This document shows, one piece after another, positions 45,148-60,031 of a stretch of 64,000 nucleotides of DNA. The translations under genes and the position numbers were made by a program. Source of the stretch: Apium graveolens (lineage: Eukaryota > Streptophyta > Magnoliopsida > Apiales > Apiaceae); the NCBI RefSeq assembly GCF_009905375.1, contig NW_027418148.1:1-64000 (forward strand), in the 5' to 3' direction. Under the pieces are notes generated by a model, which was not told where the DNA came from, ran no database searches, and saw nothing but the letters and a program-made list of their open reading frames with translations. Each line of letters opens with the position of its first letter. The stretch's first letter is position 1.

Positions 45148-45722
45148 AATTATTCAGTTGACAGTTTGTAACCCACTTTTATTTTCTTTTTTGTGATTTG
45201 GGTCTACAATATTTTCTCTGTTAACTTACACCCCATAAAATTAATTTCGCTTTTATTTGCACCCTATTGACGACTTTTCATCCAAGTTGACTGTTAACTT
45301 TAATGGAAGCGGGGGCATTTCAGTAAATTACTAATTAAAACAAAAGAAAATAGAGTAATTGGCACTTTGTAACCCATTTCTTTGGGCATTTTTTCAATTC
45401 GGGTCTATATTATGTTTCCTTGCAAGTTGCACCTTTAACTTTCAATTTCTCTTTGTTTCACATCCCCTAGACCGTTATAACTTTTATATCAGGGGTAAAA
45501 TCGGAAATTTCTGATTTCCAAGAACAAATCGTCGGTCCTTCGATTTTCCAATCCAAACCTACAAATAAATACATGAATCGATTGCAAACAACAAGCAAAA
45601 GCTATCTGTAATATCAAATTTCATGAAAAATGCCCGGAAATCAAACACCAAATCATGAAAATAATGTAGACCCAAATCGCAAAAATGAAAATAAAAGTGG
45701 GTTACGAACTGCCAGTTACTCA
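45148..45722. mobile_element. Small element with long terminal inverted repeats, copy 2
   Basis: Copy of 3,775-4,352, with inverted cagtttgtaacccacttttatt ends. Confidence 0.6.
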
Positions 45723-48700
45723 TAATTATTATATGTTTAGAGTGATTTATATATCATGCACATATAATCACTTGTATTTGTTTTATTTTTAAGCATTAAC
45801 ATATTGCAAATACCATTTCATTATGAAGGGGGAAAATGTATACTAAAATAATTTTTTAATTCCCGCAAATGCATCATGGCAAACATACCTCAATCACTTG
45901 TGCTCATATGCTCATATACATAAAAAAAATCTATCCATTAGGTAACAACATAAATATATCGTCAACAAATACAACGTTAACGGTTTCAATTAGTAATATC
46001 TAGAGTATGTTCGTGAATTGCATGCCCTATAGAGCTAGTTGTACCTAAATAGAAAGGAAGAGTTTTCTTTGTTCATAAAATTTATCATCTTATAGAAAGT
46101 GATAATTAATGTATGTTTTAAATGTTTCGACAATAAAATCTTAAAGTTCGATAAGAGAAGTAAATACTAGAAGGAGACTTATCTAATTGGACATTTTATA
46201 GATTATACTCTACTTCAACAAATAATTTACATGTCTATTAGAAAATAATTCAGGTGTCCATAAGCACACAAGAAAAACAAAATGATTAGTAAATTTCAGT
46301 CAATATATTTTATGACCATAAATATAACAATATCTATATAAGATTATGGTGGGAAAAAAGTTAAAAAGGAATTAAAATCTTATCAAAGAACTTTTTTAGA
46401 TACGTTTTTCATCAAAAAAGTTGCACATTTGTTAAAACTAAGTTTAATTTATGACAAACCGTAAGATATGATTAGAAATTGTACTTTGCATATTTATATT
46501 TTAAAGCATTAGCGTTTAAAAAGAATTTAATTTTGAGAGTAGAGAACATTTTAATTTATTAAAAAATAGTCATGTTAAGCGTCTAAAATAAATCAGTTTA
46601 TATAAAAAATAGTCACCTAAAAATAAAACAAAATATAGCACATCATATTATGTATCTTTAATAGAGTTGAAATTATAATCATAAAAAGGAGATTATCATT
46701 TAACTAAAAAATTGAAAGATATTTCAGTTATGAATTATTAATTAAAACTAGCATGAATACCCGTGCGAGGCATGGGTCATGTTCTAGTATAACTTTTAAC
46801 TAGCGTAAAAACCCGTGCAAGGCACGGGTCTGTTTTTAAACTAAAATAATTTCTCGAACGAACCGAGGCAGATATTAAATTAATTTTGTAATTAAAATAC
46901 GATAAATAATAATTTTTCAAATTTAATTTAAATTTTTATAGTAATTTTGATAAGAACATGAACGTATATAAACTTGTATGATTTTAACAAATTACCGTAT
47001 AATTATTATACATTAAATTAGGTAAATATTGGGGTGAATATGGTAAACATATGATGCAATCCTATTAGTATTGAACAAATTACCGTATAATTATTAGACA
47101 TTAAATTGGGTAGATATGGTGGAATATATGGTGAACATATGATGCAATCCTATTAGTATTAGGTAAAAATCAAGTTTAAGGTTTTCTTACTTTTTCTTTT
47201 TATACATAAAATCTATGATTACATATGTGGGTCATTTCTCAATGAAGAGCAATCATATTAGTATTGTGTAAAGATCAAAAATAAGGTTCTCTTACTTTTT
47301 CTTTTTAAAAATAAAATATATGATTACATATGTGGGCCATTACTCAATGAAGAACCCTATGATATGCAAAATTGTAAAGAACATTAGTTATAAAATCGCA
47401 TCATAAATTGTAAAATTTTATTTTAAAATATATAAAATTCGATGCTAATATAGAATAATAATTATATTTAAATATAATAAAAAATAATAATTAAAATTTG
47501 TAAAAAAAATTAATTTTATAGTGGAACAATTTTGAATAAGTGTGATCCCACCATGATTCTACTATGGAACCATTTTAAACCTTTTGAATAAATTTCAAAG
47601 ATTTTTTAAATAAAAAAATTGTGTCCCTTGGCTTTTTAATTTGGTAATTAAAATTTATACTAATATATGATAAAAAAATGAAATAAATTATAAATTGTAT
47701 ATTTTCTTGAGCAATAATTCTCCACGGTTTTGTGGGTTCTCCATGGAGTTCTACCCTCCATATGTGAGTTAATTTTAAAATATGTATAAATATATAAATA
47801 AGATATAGATCAACACCCTGCACGAGCAAAAGTAACCTAAAACTATATATTACTAATAAATATGTTATGTCACGTGATACATATAACAAAATTAATAAAA
47901 TTTATATATACATATATATATATATTAATGATTTATTTTGATTAGTATCCGATTAATTATTTCAATCAATTTTCAATTATTTGATTAATACCATAAGGGT
48001 GTTTGCACCGATTTAACGCTAATTCCCGCTTTCTGCGATATCACGTATCCTAAAATTTTTAAGTTAAAATTGTAAGTATTTTGTAAATTTATTGTGTGAT
48101 TGATTAATTTATAATTATGTAACTATATATTAGGGGTCCACATATCGGGTTGATCGGATTGAAAGTGTTTTTACTTTTTAAAATCAGGCCTAACTGAAAT
48201 AATTTGAAAATTATCAAACAAACCAATGAAAAATAAACTAATAACCCAACCTTACTCGGCATGTTTCAGTTTGTGTTGGGTTGGATCAGCTTGAATAAGT
48301 TCAATAATTTCAATATCAATATACGCATAAAAAATAAAGGACATTTTAATTTTTAATATTATTTCTAATATTTAGTTTTGAGTAACAATATAATTTTACT
48401 AATGTAGATTATATTGTAAGTAATATGTGTACGCATAATGTATTTATAAAACTATATATAAAAGTATAATATAATATCTAGTGAATAGTTAGATATAACA
48501 TATACATATTAAATAATCGAAAAACATTTGAAATATAAATCGAGTTGGGTTGGATGAAAAAATATATAAAGCCACACCAATACTTTTAATTCATTTTTTT
48601 TAATCTAACCACATATTTAATTTTTAAAGCTATTTTAATCTACCAAAAGATGGTCAGGTTGGATCGTCTGACCAAGATTGTAACTAAATACATAGTTATG

Positions 48701-48948
48701 CATAAAATTTCAAAACCTGAAAAAAAATGAGTCACATGAGTAATATAAACTAATATTTTATTTACTTTAAAGTCAAAATAAAAATTTGGATTAAAGGAAA
48801 ATAGTGATTTAATTAATAAGATTTTTAAACAAACTTGAAACTCAATTTACCACAATAGTTATTACATGAAATTTTAGAAAAGAGATCAATGGTTCGATAC
48901 TTAGCGAAAATAAATTCATTTCATTTTGCATAAATAAAAAAAGATATG

Positions 48949-49363
48949 AAATAGAACATCAATACCTACAATCGAATGCATAAATCAGACCCAACAATCT
49001 ATCATAGTTTAATCAGAAAAAGATAGCAATTTGGTACATATTAGTTATTGACTTGTATCTATAAAAACTCTGAATACTTCTATTATTATTGACTTGGACA
49101 TTACAAATAATACCCCGTCTTACTGGGTACTTGTCCAGCCCATAAAAACATACATACGAAACTCGGATAGTACCTCTGCACTTCCGGCCGGGTGTAACTC
49201 TGATATCATTTATAACATCCAAACCAATTATTGAATGCAAACTCGACCTAACAACCCATCATAATTCAATCCGAAAATGTTAGAAATTTAATACACGTTA
49301 ATTATTTACCTGTATCAATAAAGGTCTTGAATACTCTTATTCTTTTCGATTTGGTATGTTACA
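48949..49363 (-). mobile_element. TRIM, copy 2
   Basis: Same two 155-bp terminal repeats and TGATATCAGAG primer-like site as at 7,575-7,989. Confidence 0.6.
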
Positions 49364-50448
49364 TGACACTTTCGAAAGTATTAATATACAAGGGTTAAAA
49401 GGTAACTTCGTAACCATTTTATTGATTTCTTTGTCCTTAAATTTAAATTTATTTCTTGTTATATTATTAATTGTGTAAAAAAATTTGAGTTTAATTTTTT
49501 TGTTATAAATTTGTTTTATTAGCTTTTTACGATAAATTATTTATCATTTTAACTATACCAATATTAGAATTATATATCTTAATTAATAGTAAAATCATTT
49601 GATTTATTTACTCAAAATTAGAAATGACTTCAACATTTCTATATTTGTTTCATATAATTGAAATATTAATGCTAGAGTTAAAAAAAAGTTGCAAAAAATT
49701 GTTACAAATTGACGTGGCAGGGTGATGTGGTAGTATGAAATAATTTAATTGGTGCTATTAGTGCGAATATATGGGGTTCATTTATATTTAGCCAATAAAA
49801 ATCCGACACGTGTAATTTTGTACCCCTAGTATTTTTTATTTTGAAATAATTTTGTAATTGAATAATTTTAAATTAGATTGAGCATGTAACCTAATAATCG
49901 ATCCCTAAGCAAGGTTCCAATAATATAATACAAAATTTCTTCAGGGGACACTATATATTTTCATTGTATTGTATAAGTGTGTATTGTCTTATTCATGCAA
50001 ATATATGTTAAATCAACTATATGTTTTGATCCACTTATATATATATTATCATAATTTTAACTTAACTAAATATATTAATTTGATTATGTATATGAATTTA
50101 TATAATTATTTAATTCATAATTAATACTTAGCCATAAACTCAAATTGATATCAATTAAACTTGTATAATATATTTTTAACCTAAATACCCTTAACTCATA
50201 CTACTTTGTTTTCAAAAAGAACTTGTATATCCGTGTTGAATATGATAGATGATGTGATTTGTTATTAAATAGAATATAATATTTACATCATTACATACTT
50301 AATGTAATTAATATATCTGTATTATAAAAGATATTGATATTAGCCATTTTATAATGTTTTGTGTATTTTTCGAGGATGTATTCTTCATTATGTTTAAATT
50401 TGAAAAAAAAATCGCTACAAATATGATTTTAAGGTACTTGTATAAACA

Positions 50449-50914
50449 AATTTTATGCCTTATTAAATAAATTATAATTGTTAACAAAAATTTAACTGAA
50501 TGTAAGGTATTTGCGAATATTAATAATGAATTTTATTTTTTGTTCAAAATGAATGTCTAAGTGGTTGATGGTCTCACTTTTGACTTCGAGGTGTTAGTTT
50601 GATTCCTAAAACCAACTAATATTTTTCTAAACTAAACTTCTAGTGATTTTTTTGTAATTATCGAATAAATAACTGTATACTTTATGCCTTATTAAATAAA
50701 TTATATGAGCAAACTGGAATGTAATAGAATGTAGGGTACTTGTGAATATTGATAATGAATTTTATTTTCTTTCAAAATGAAATTCTGGCATAAGTGTTGG
50801 GGAGGCTCACTTTTTACTTAGAGGTGTTGAGTTCAATTCGCAAAACCACCTAATATTTTTCTAAATTAATCTTGTAGTGGTTTTTTTGTAATTATTGGAT
50901 AAATAAGGGTATAC
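50449..50914 (+). repeat. Tandem duplication of about 233 bp, copy 2
   Basis: Same pair of tttatgccttattaaataaa units as at 9,075-9,540. Confidence 0.75.
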
Positions 50915-51514
50915 CGATAATTTGATAGCTATTAAAATGGAACTTTTTACCCTTGTGTCCTGGTTTTATATATAGTAAGAGAAGTTTTGAGATGTTGAAA
51001 TGTGTGCAATATTTATAATTTGTGATGTTAGTGTTGTATTTTAACTATATAGTTATTTTGTTACCGATAAAAATCAATTTTGTGTGTGTAACCTTGTTAT
51101 CATCTATAATTGAGGTTTTTTGAGTTATCAATTGAGTAAACTTGATATTGAATATGTGGTGTGTGTAAGATTTAATCATTTTTTTATTTTACTTTATTTA
51201 ACTTTATTTATGTTGTGCTTTCGTGCTTTTATTCAATATATACAAATTGCCATTACAGCACATTAAATATAAAAATTAACCTCTATAGTAAATTAGTATA
51301 AATGATTGAACTATATGAAAGAAAAATTCTTATGTACCCAGTTCTAAAAAGTAAAGTTTTTTTCAAATAACATATATTTATTCATGCATAATAATTTTGG
51401 TGTGAAATGTGCATTGATACATGTGCAGAGTATGTAACCACTGAGGTTGGTTTATACTATTATTGTAGGTGTCTTTTCAATTTTTAGATTTTTTTTGTAC
51501 ACCATACAATTATA

Positions 51515-52239
51515 ATAGTAAAATTCTTGATCATTTTTTATTGGTAAATATTATTTGACGTCTAAAGTATATCAAATACAAGTTGAATATTTATCAATGT
51601 TTATGATTTTCATGTATTATTTGTTAAGTAACCAGTTTATCTAAACCTTAAGGTGGTAGAGTAAGGCCCGAACAGAATCTTATACTCTTCAGCATTCCCC
51701 CTCAATCGAATATTTAGTAAAATTCTTGATCATTTTTTATTGGTAAATATTATTTGACGTCTAAAATATATCAAAATATAAGTTGAATATTTATCAATGT
51801 GTATGATTTTCATGTATTATTTGTTAAGTAACTAGTTTATCTAAACTTTTAAGGTTGTAGAGTAAGGCCCGAACAGAATTTTATACTCTTCAGCACTCCC
51901 CCTCAATCGAATATTTAAATTAAACAAATGGGGGTGGGAGGACTCGAACCCGATTCCCTCCCTAAACCGAACTCTGATACCATGTTAGGTAACCAGTCGA
52001 ACAAAAATCTCTAAAACCTTAAGATAGTAGAATAAGGCTCGAATAAGATCTTATACTCATTAACAAGTATTCTCAATCGTGCGATACATTTCGCTATGAT
52101 TGACAATAAATAAATGGGGGTGGGAGGACTCGAACCTGAGTTCGTCCCTAAACCGAGCTCTGATACTATATTTAGTAACCAGTCCATCTAAAATAAGGTG
52201 GTAGAGGAAGGACTGAATAGGATCCTATACTCGTCAACA
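51515..52239 (-). mobile_element. Tandem TRIM array, copy 2
   Basis: Same four terminal repeats and primer sites as at 10,141-10,865, with single-base differences (for example aaccttaagg for aaccattaagg). Confidence 0.6.
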
Positions 52240-54820
52240 TCATTAATAATGTACACAACGGTTTTAATATAAGCTCATTAATTAAATTACCTATTTTCTT
52301 ATTTGTATCGTCTAATCTATATTTACTGAATTAATACAAGCTGGATAGTCATTATGCATTTAAAAGAAAAAAATTTGAAGTTCATATAATGTTGTCATTA
52401 TGTTCACAAAAAATAAAAACTAAAAATTAACAAATATGTTTAATGTAGAGTCGAGTAAAATTTTAAGTTTTGGTTAAATAAACCTCGAGTAATGAGCTAT
52501 TTTATTACTAAAGTCCTTACTAATTTATAACTACTTTGCTTAATTTAAAAGGATTAGTAATGCATAACTAAAGTCATCAAGGCCTGCAATCATAATATTT
52601 AACAAAGTAGAATTTACACTACCGTTAATATAAGATTCTTTTGAAAAATGTTTTTTATTTTTTTAAATTCAACGTTTATGTTGATTTTATGTCATTGCTA
52701 ATGTCTCATTAACTAAAGTTTACCCGACCGTGTCTTTTGTTTTAAATTTAAATTTATTATACAAAGTTAATTTTATAAGGTGTTAGTTAATTTTCAATGT
52801 TATAATTCATCAATTAAAATTGGCATAATTCACCTAGTTTTTAACACATTGAAAAAAAACTTAGATTTAATTGATCATTTTCATTTTCACAACATAAAAG
52901 ACTTTTGTTATTCCTTTTTAGTGTATCAATAAATCTGAATATACCATTAGCATTGACTTTTTTTAAATTTAGTAAAGATAAAGTAACATGTACTTGTGTA
53001 TGTATGTAAGTTATTATTTGTTATATTTTCAAGTAAAATATGATGATCTTGTTTGTTTATATGCTAGATATCTTAATTATGTATATGTCTAATCATTATT
53101 CAATAAATTACTCAAATAATATGCATTTATATTTATTCAAAAATTATAATTTTCTAATAAATAAATTACAATTATCTATATATTGTAGTTGCAGTGGGAC
53201 TGACAATCAATCAATATTTATTTTTACTCAACAAAACATCAGTCATTGATGCGACATAAAAAAATTCATATGTCATAAAGACTAATTACCTATTCACAAG
53301 TTTTCTTTCAATAATCCGAAGACAAATTTCTACTAATATCATCATTCAAATAATTTTCAGGTTTCTTTAGCTTATGATTCTAATTTTTTTTATAAAAACT
53401 TGATAACATTGAATACTATTTTCCTAAATTAATTAATTTTTAATTCGATAATGTTTTTCAAATATTAGTTGAACTTGTAATCCTTTCAAGTTATTCACTA
53501 ATATTAATTTTTTTTCTTTAGATAGCATAACATGAATTAAATCATGGTACAATACATTATAGTTTTAACCTTTTTCCAAATAATATATAATAGTTGTATG
53601 ATTGTTTTCAGTATTAACTAATATTTTTGTATCATAATTACTTCTCATCTTAAATATTATTTTTTCAAAAGATTGAATTCTGCAATTTTTCAAGTTTCTT
53701 ATATATATGTGAGTTAAGTTGAACCGAGTCATTACATATGTTTAGTAAGTAAAATAGTACAATTTTTTTTGTAAAATATATTATAATGTGAATAATATTT
53801 CACAACTATCACTTATTTAAAGAAAATCTTGCAAATCTCATAATATGTTAACCTTGCAGAAGATACATGTTCAAGTTGTAGAACACACACATCTTCAACT
53901 TGTTGAACATTAATTATATAACACCATAACACACGTTTATATTATGTAGTTTATTATTTTAGTTTTTAAATTATTAAAAACATAAAATTTAAACCAATAA
54001 AAAAAGGGACTACGTGTATATGATTACTTATAATAACCATATCAAATGGAATAATTTAAATTTAAGATTTGTTTCACAAATATTTGAATTACAAATATAT
54101 TTTTAATTAAATAATGCAGTAAATAAATTATTTTTTTGTGAAGAAGTATCAAATGTGTTACCATTTTTCAAATAACATGTTAATGAAAATTTTAAATTTA
54201 ATTTATAGTTGTATTCTATCATTTTTCTAAAGAGAATAAAAAAATTGGACTTTGGGATCATCTTTTTACAAGTTCACCATCATTGAATAATATTATAAAT
54301 GTAATTCTTTTTTTAAAAAAAAAGTAAAACATTAATAAATAAACCGATTTAGTATATCTCTGTATTTATAAAGGATCTTGTGACATCTCATGTCAAATTT
54401 TGAATATATTTAAATATTAGGTTAAGTCAAACAAACAATAATGTACCATGAGTCAAATAATAATTTTGATACATAATATCAATTGATTTGATTGTATAAA
54501 GATCTCAAAAAATATTAGTTTTTATTAATATAGATATTACAAAATTTATCTTTATTGGTAAAATATTATCGTCGAAATAGTAATTTAAATTTACTAAGTC
54601 TACACAATGATGATGTATTTCGGCCGAGTTCATGTAGTCAAGTTTCGACTATTTTTCAAAATGGACAAAGTTCTGATTTCGAAACGTGATCCAATAAAGA
54701 CCTCAAAAATATTAATTTTTATCAACATAATATATCATAAAACTTCCCCTCATTGGTAAGATTTTATCGTGAACTCCTAATTTAATTTAAACTTAGACGC
54801 CTTCACATTATACCAACAAA
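52240..54820. other. AT-rich stretch without genes, copy 2
   Basis: Counterpart of 10,866-13,445; nothing additional seen. Confidence 0.5.
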
Positions 54821-56035
54821 TTATATTATCAAATCGATGAATACGAAGAAGGAACATCACAAACTTTAAGTTTTAAACCGGATATATATAATCAAATCCA
54901 AAGTGAAAGAGAAGAACTAACAATAAAAAAGAGATTCAAAACATCATATTTTGAAAGAAATAAACAAGTTAGATATATAGCTTAAAAACATGAAAATGTA
55001 ATAGATATATAGATACGATAAATGGAAAAGCAAAAATAAATTTAATAACAGATCGTTTGATAAAAGAGAACTATCCAAATTAAAACAAAAGGAAGCAAAT
55101 AAATTAAAAAATATTTATTTTGGAGCAATAGAATTTACAATAAAAGCATATTTTCAGAAAAATATTGATACTCCTTTACAGATATATGTACTAGACGATA
55201 GAATAATAGGAAATATACAAGATTCATTAATAGTAGTAGTAAAAGGAAACTTGATATATCAGAAATTAAAATTTATAATACAACCTGATTTTAGCATATC
55301 ATTAAGAGATGAAAATAAAGAAAGATCTTTAACATTATATTATAAATTAGATGGAATAAAAATACAAAAGGGAAGTAAAGTAATTAGTATAGAAACCAAA
55401 ATAGTTTATGCTATGACTCGAAATCATCATGTAAAGAACAAACGAAACTAGGAATAATAGTACAAAAATTATACAATGATATATTTGAAAAAATTGAACA
55501 TAACTTTAGTAATAGACCAATAATTCCAACACAAAGAATTAAACCAATATTAGAAGGATCTAGATTAAGTTTTAGAAGAGAACAAAACCCTATAAAATTA
55601 ATTATATCAATGAGTATGACCAGTAGAAAATTAGATTTAATAAAATTACCGTGTTATGTTAATGATAAATTAAGAATAAAAAAAATAATATTTAATGGAA
55701 TATTTGCCAAAGAAGTCATAACAAAAATAAAAACTGGAGCAACAAAAAGTCAAATACATATAACTGAAGTTGACTCAAACAAATGTGAGGAAATAGAACC
55801 TCAAATAATAACTGAACCAAATAGTTCGAGAGAAATAATAATAACAAAAGGTATAAAATTAAGATTAAAAATTTTGGACTTAGAATATAATATAAGTCTA
55901 GGAGTGATAGAAAATGACGTTAGTTATCAACTATTATTAGAAATGGATTTCTTAAACGAAATAAAATATAATATAACAAATGAAGGAATAGAAATAAATG
56001 ATGACAATAAATTAAGATTTATAGAAAGAATATGA
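54821..56035 (+). pseudogene. Movement protein with retropepsin-like tail (unit 1, copy 2)
   Basis: Carries the same two upstream stops as copy 1, plus a one-base loss at about 55,065 and a change at about 55,418 that splits the frame into 55,251-55,451 and 55,610-56,035. The 30K core and the KIKTGAT and LLLEMDFLNE motifs are unchanged. Confidence 0.85.
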
Positions 56036-56084
56036 ACCCTGAAAAGCAGATAAACAAGAAGAAAGATGAAATAGAAACTATTGA

Positions 56085-56563
56085 TAAGATAATATTGGGA
56101 TGTGACAATCAAAATTATAAAACTAGAAAGAAATATAGGAAATATAGAAAAACAAATTATAACAATCAAAATGAATATTATAAAATAAACTTACAGACCT
56201 TATAACCATTTAATCGAAGATTTAAAAGAAGAAAATTTAAAAAATATAGAAATACTCCTGAAAATAGAAAGGGATTTAGATATAAGAGAAAGCTTAGAAA
56301 AAGAAATAAAACAAAAATAGCAGATTGTAAATGTTGGAATTGTAATGAAAAAGGACATTATGCAAATAAGTGTCCTAAATTACAACAAAAAGGAGGTAAA
56401 ATACATAGATACTACCGAATTAATAATGAAATTAGAATATATAAGAGGAGATAATAATAACTGGTATGATGAAGAAGTATTCTATACAAGTGAAACAGAA
56501 CTAGAGGAAATAAATTATATAAATGAAAATGATAGTGATGATGAAAGTTTAACTACTGAATAA
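56085..56563 (+). pseudogene. Coat-protein tail with zinc knuckle (copy 2)
   Basis: Same deletion joint as copy 1. The knuckle CWNCNEKGHYANKC is at 56,332-56,373. An extra g at about 56,394 shifts the frame after the knuckle. Stop at 56,561-56,563. Confidence 0.85.
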
Positions 56564-56569
56564 AATAAA

Positions 56570-58407
56570 ATGGTAGGTATATATATTGAAGCACAGGTAG
56601 AATATAACCTACTAAATATATAAAACAAAAGATATTTATACATAGCAGAGAGATATTTGTTTAGCTAAAGAAGAAGTATTTACTCTACACAAATGGAAAC
56701 GTACTAAAAATAGAATAATAGTAACAGGATTCAATAATCATAAAAAAGAGATAGATATAATAGAGAAAATGTAAGATTTATATTAGGAAAAATAAGGTTT
56801 AGGTTGCTTATAATATATCAAGAAATAATATAAAATAACAAATGTTACTACAAAATAACTTTTTAGATTCTTTTAAAACTCAAATAATAAAACAAGATAG
56901 GATAAGTTTGTTAACACCTTGCGAAAAATGGATAGTATTAAAAAGAATAGTACAGTAAAATCAATAGAAATAAGTAATATCAAAGCAGAAAGAAAAACTA
57001 ATTTAGAACTATTAAAACAAAAATATTTAGAAGCCCTAGAAATAAATTTTCGAGAACATCCAATGAAGCTACGGGAAAAAGAAGAATTATATGCTGAAAT
57101 AAAACTAATAAATCTTAATGATATAATTAGAAACATACCAATAAGATATAGTCCAACAGATCAAAAGGAGTTAGAAGTTCAAATAAATGAATTATTAAAC
57201 TTAGGACTAATACAAGAAAGTAAAAGCCGCATAGTAGCCCAGCGTTTTTAGTAAGAAATCATAATGAAGTAAGAAGAGGAAAAACTAGAACGATAATAGA
57301 TTATCGAGAACTAAATAAAAAGACTATATTTGATGGATATTTCCTACCATATAAAAGAAATTTAATAAACCAAACAAGTAATAAAAAATGGTTTAGTAAA
57401 TTTGATTGTAAAAGCGGATACTAGCACATAAAATAACAAAGGAATCTAGATGTTTAACAATATTTAGCATAACATATGAATCAATAGTACTACCATTGGA
57501 TTAAGAACAGCCCCACAAATATTCCTAACAAGAATAGATAAAGTATTTAGAGAAATGAATGATTTTATTCTAGTATATATAGATGATATATTAATATTTA
57601 GTGACAATTTAACAGATCATTCAAAATATCTAGATATATTTATTCAGACTATTAGAAAACATGGAATCCTATTATCAGAAAAGAAATCAGAAATATTTAA
57701 ACACAAAATATAATATTTAGGATATATTATAGATTCTGAAGGAATTCAATTACAAGAACATATATCAAACAAAAATAAAGAATTTTAAAGAAACTTTAAA
57801 AATAAAAAAGAAGTACAAACAATTCTTAGAAATAGTAAATTATGCTTCAGATTATATAAAAGACTTACCAAAATTAAGAAAACCACTACAAGATTTAATA
57901 AAGAAAAATAAAACTTTTGTGTGGAAAGAAGATCATACAAATGCAATAAGAGTATTAAAAACAAAGGTAGAAAATTTACCTAAACTACGATTACCCAAAG
58001 ATACTGATCAATTAGAATTATTTAGAGATGCTAGTGATATAGGATGGGAGCAGTATTAGTAGCTTTTGAAAAAGACAATATTGATAAAGAAAACTCTTTA
58101 ATATGTGGATATGCAGCTGGAACTTGGAAACCAATGAAAAGAATTATCATATTAATGAAAAGGAATTATAGCGGTAAAATTAGGAATTAAAAGATTTCAT
58201 TATCATCTATTACCTGTAAAATTTGTTGTAAGAACAGATAACACTCAAGTAAGATCATTTATATTCAATAAAATTGACCCTTTACCAGAATTAATAAGAG
58301 AAGAAATTGGCAAGCATTCTTTAGTTGTTATGATTTATAATTAAAATATATCAGGTACTAAAAATATTCTTGCAAATTTTCTTTGTAGAGAAAATGGACA
58401 GGGATAA
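56570..58407 (+). pseudogene. Protease-RT-RNase H (unit 1, copy 2)
   Basis: Shares the RT stop (ggatactag, about 57,420) and the missing G before GAVLVAF with copy 1. It has its own indels: a lost c at about 56,953, and single-base losses at about 57,432, 57,472 and 57,497. VYIDDILIF lies at about 57,572-57,598. The RNase H part has several extra losses from 58,130 on. Confidence 0.95.
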
Positions 58408-59409
58408 TAAAAATATTCAACCGATGGAAATGATACTAGAAGAAATCAAGAGGAAGAATGAACAAATTACAACTTAACCCAAGAAGTTAATACCCTTATA
58501 AAAACTCTTGAAGGAGCTATAAAGCTTACCAAAATATTACACCCCAAAACTTTTGGTATCAAGACTAGCTCAACTCCTACAATATCAACACTTACCCAAA
58601 CAGAAATATCCAAACCAGAACAACCAAAACCTCAAGTTTCTATATCAGACAGAATTAAATATCCAAAAGATTATAAAGAAGCCTCTTTGAAAGATAACAA
58701 AATTTTATGACTCTAAGTCCAATAATACCATCCTCAGAACTGGAAGGTTTAGTAAATATCCAAGGTATATAAAAAAAAGACGCTGATCCTAAAGTGATAG
58801 AAAGCTTATTAATGTTGGATTTATTGATAAATCATGGTTGATGAAATATTACGAAGCATATCAAAACTTCCACCACTAATAGTTGAAAGCGTTAATGCAA
58901 TGATGCAATCATATGGACCAGGTAGGACTATATGGAGTACATGTATTGATGCTTGTACCGACCTTTGTAGGAAAACCAATAATTATATGTCGGATATTCA
59001 GTATGGTAGGAATACTACTATAGAAGGCGATAATACTAGTCTTCAAGTCTCCTATGCCATGCACAATAGAAGGATTTCAAGAATGGATGTCAAATAAAAG
59101 AGCAATTGGATATCAGTTCTAAAATTCAAACTTGAAAATCTTATAAAATGAAGGAAGGGTGTGTGTATTAGGAACAAGTATGAAGGAGACGTAGAAGAAA
59201 TTACTAACATTATATTATAATAATGATATTTTGAAAATAGATACAAGCGATTTTAGCAGCCATGCATAACAGGATAACAGGTGGAAATTACATCATGCAC
59301 CAAAAATCAAGCGAGTTTTTGTAAGGATATTATATAGACAAAGCAAAGAAGACTGTAGTAGTTTAAAACCCTTAGTAAAGGAAGGAGCATGTTCTAATCC
59401 TTCGAGTAA
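58394..59409 (+). pseudogene. Last viral ORF, transactivator position (copy 2)
   Basis: The ATG overlaps the RNase H stop by 14 bases as in copy 1. The frame is shredded by many one-base indels that copy 1 lacks (for example gtattgatgcttgtaccgac and gagttttTGtaagg). The stop corresponds to that at 18,044. Confidence 0.6.
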
Positions 59410-59454
59410 GATTGTTATAATTCCTGTTATTTCAACATGGTAATATTAAAGTAA

Positions 59455-59708
59455 TTTTATTGGCCCAAACACACGTTTGGTGACCATGACATATTAGAAA
59501 TGTGTTTACGGCCCAATGAAATTGGTGACTGTAATAATTGATTCTACCGACACATGAAACTTATTGACTGTAATTATCTATGATTCTACGGCCCAATGAT
59601 AATTGGTGAATGTAATATATAAACAATGTTTCTACGGCCCAATGAAAATTGGTGATTTGTAACATATCAATATGGCCCAATAAAATTGGTGACTGTAATA
59701 TATTAGCA
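59455..59708 (+). repeat. Intergenic CCAAT-palindrome tandem repeats (copy 2)
   Basis: Counterpart of 18,093-18,345 with many small differences that blur individual units. Confidence 0.85.
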
Positions 59709-60024
59709 AATATAAATAACCGAAATTATGGAATTCTAGACAAAAGATAAAAGACATAAAGCAAGAAAAGGACACCGTGGACGAAATAAAAAGAGGAAGC
59801 AGGAAGAATAAAAGCATAGAAGAAAAATTGCAAAAGTTGAAAAAGAAGATAGAATAATTCATAAGAAGTGGACACAAGGAAAGAAGAAAGCGGGACAGAA
59901 GAAAAATTGCAAAAGTTGAAAAAGAAGACAGAAGAAAAGAAAAAGGAATGGATGAAAGAAAAAGAAGGAAACAGAAAGAATAATATGTCAGAAAAGAATA
60001 TCATGTAATACAAATATCTCCCTC

Positions 60025-60031
60025 TATAAAA
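60025..60031 (+). promoter_or_regulatory. TATA box of the pregenomic RNA promoter (copy 2)
   Basis: TATAAAA in the ccctcTATAAAAgagg palindrome. AATAAA follows at about 60,244. Confidence 0.72.

Larger units (their letters stand above)
46800..50982 (-). mobile_element. Non-autonomous Helitron, copy 2
   Basis: Hairpin plus CTAG end at 46,800, a second such end at 46,748, and the TCTCTTACTATATATAAAACC end at about 50,982, exactly as in copy 1. Confidence 0.6.
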
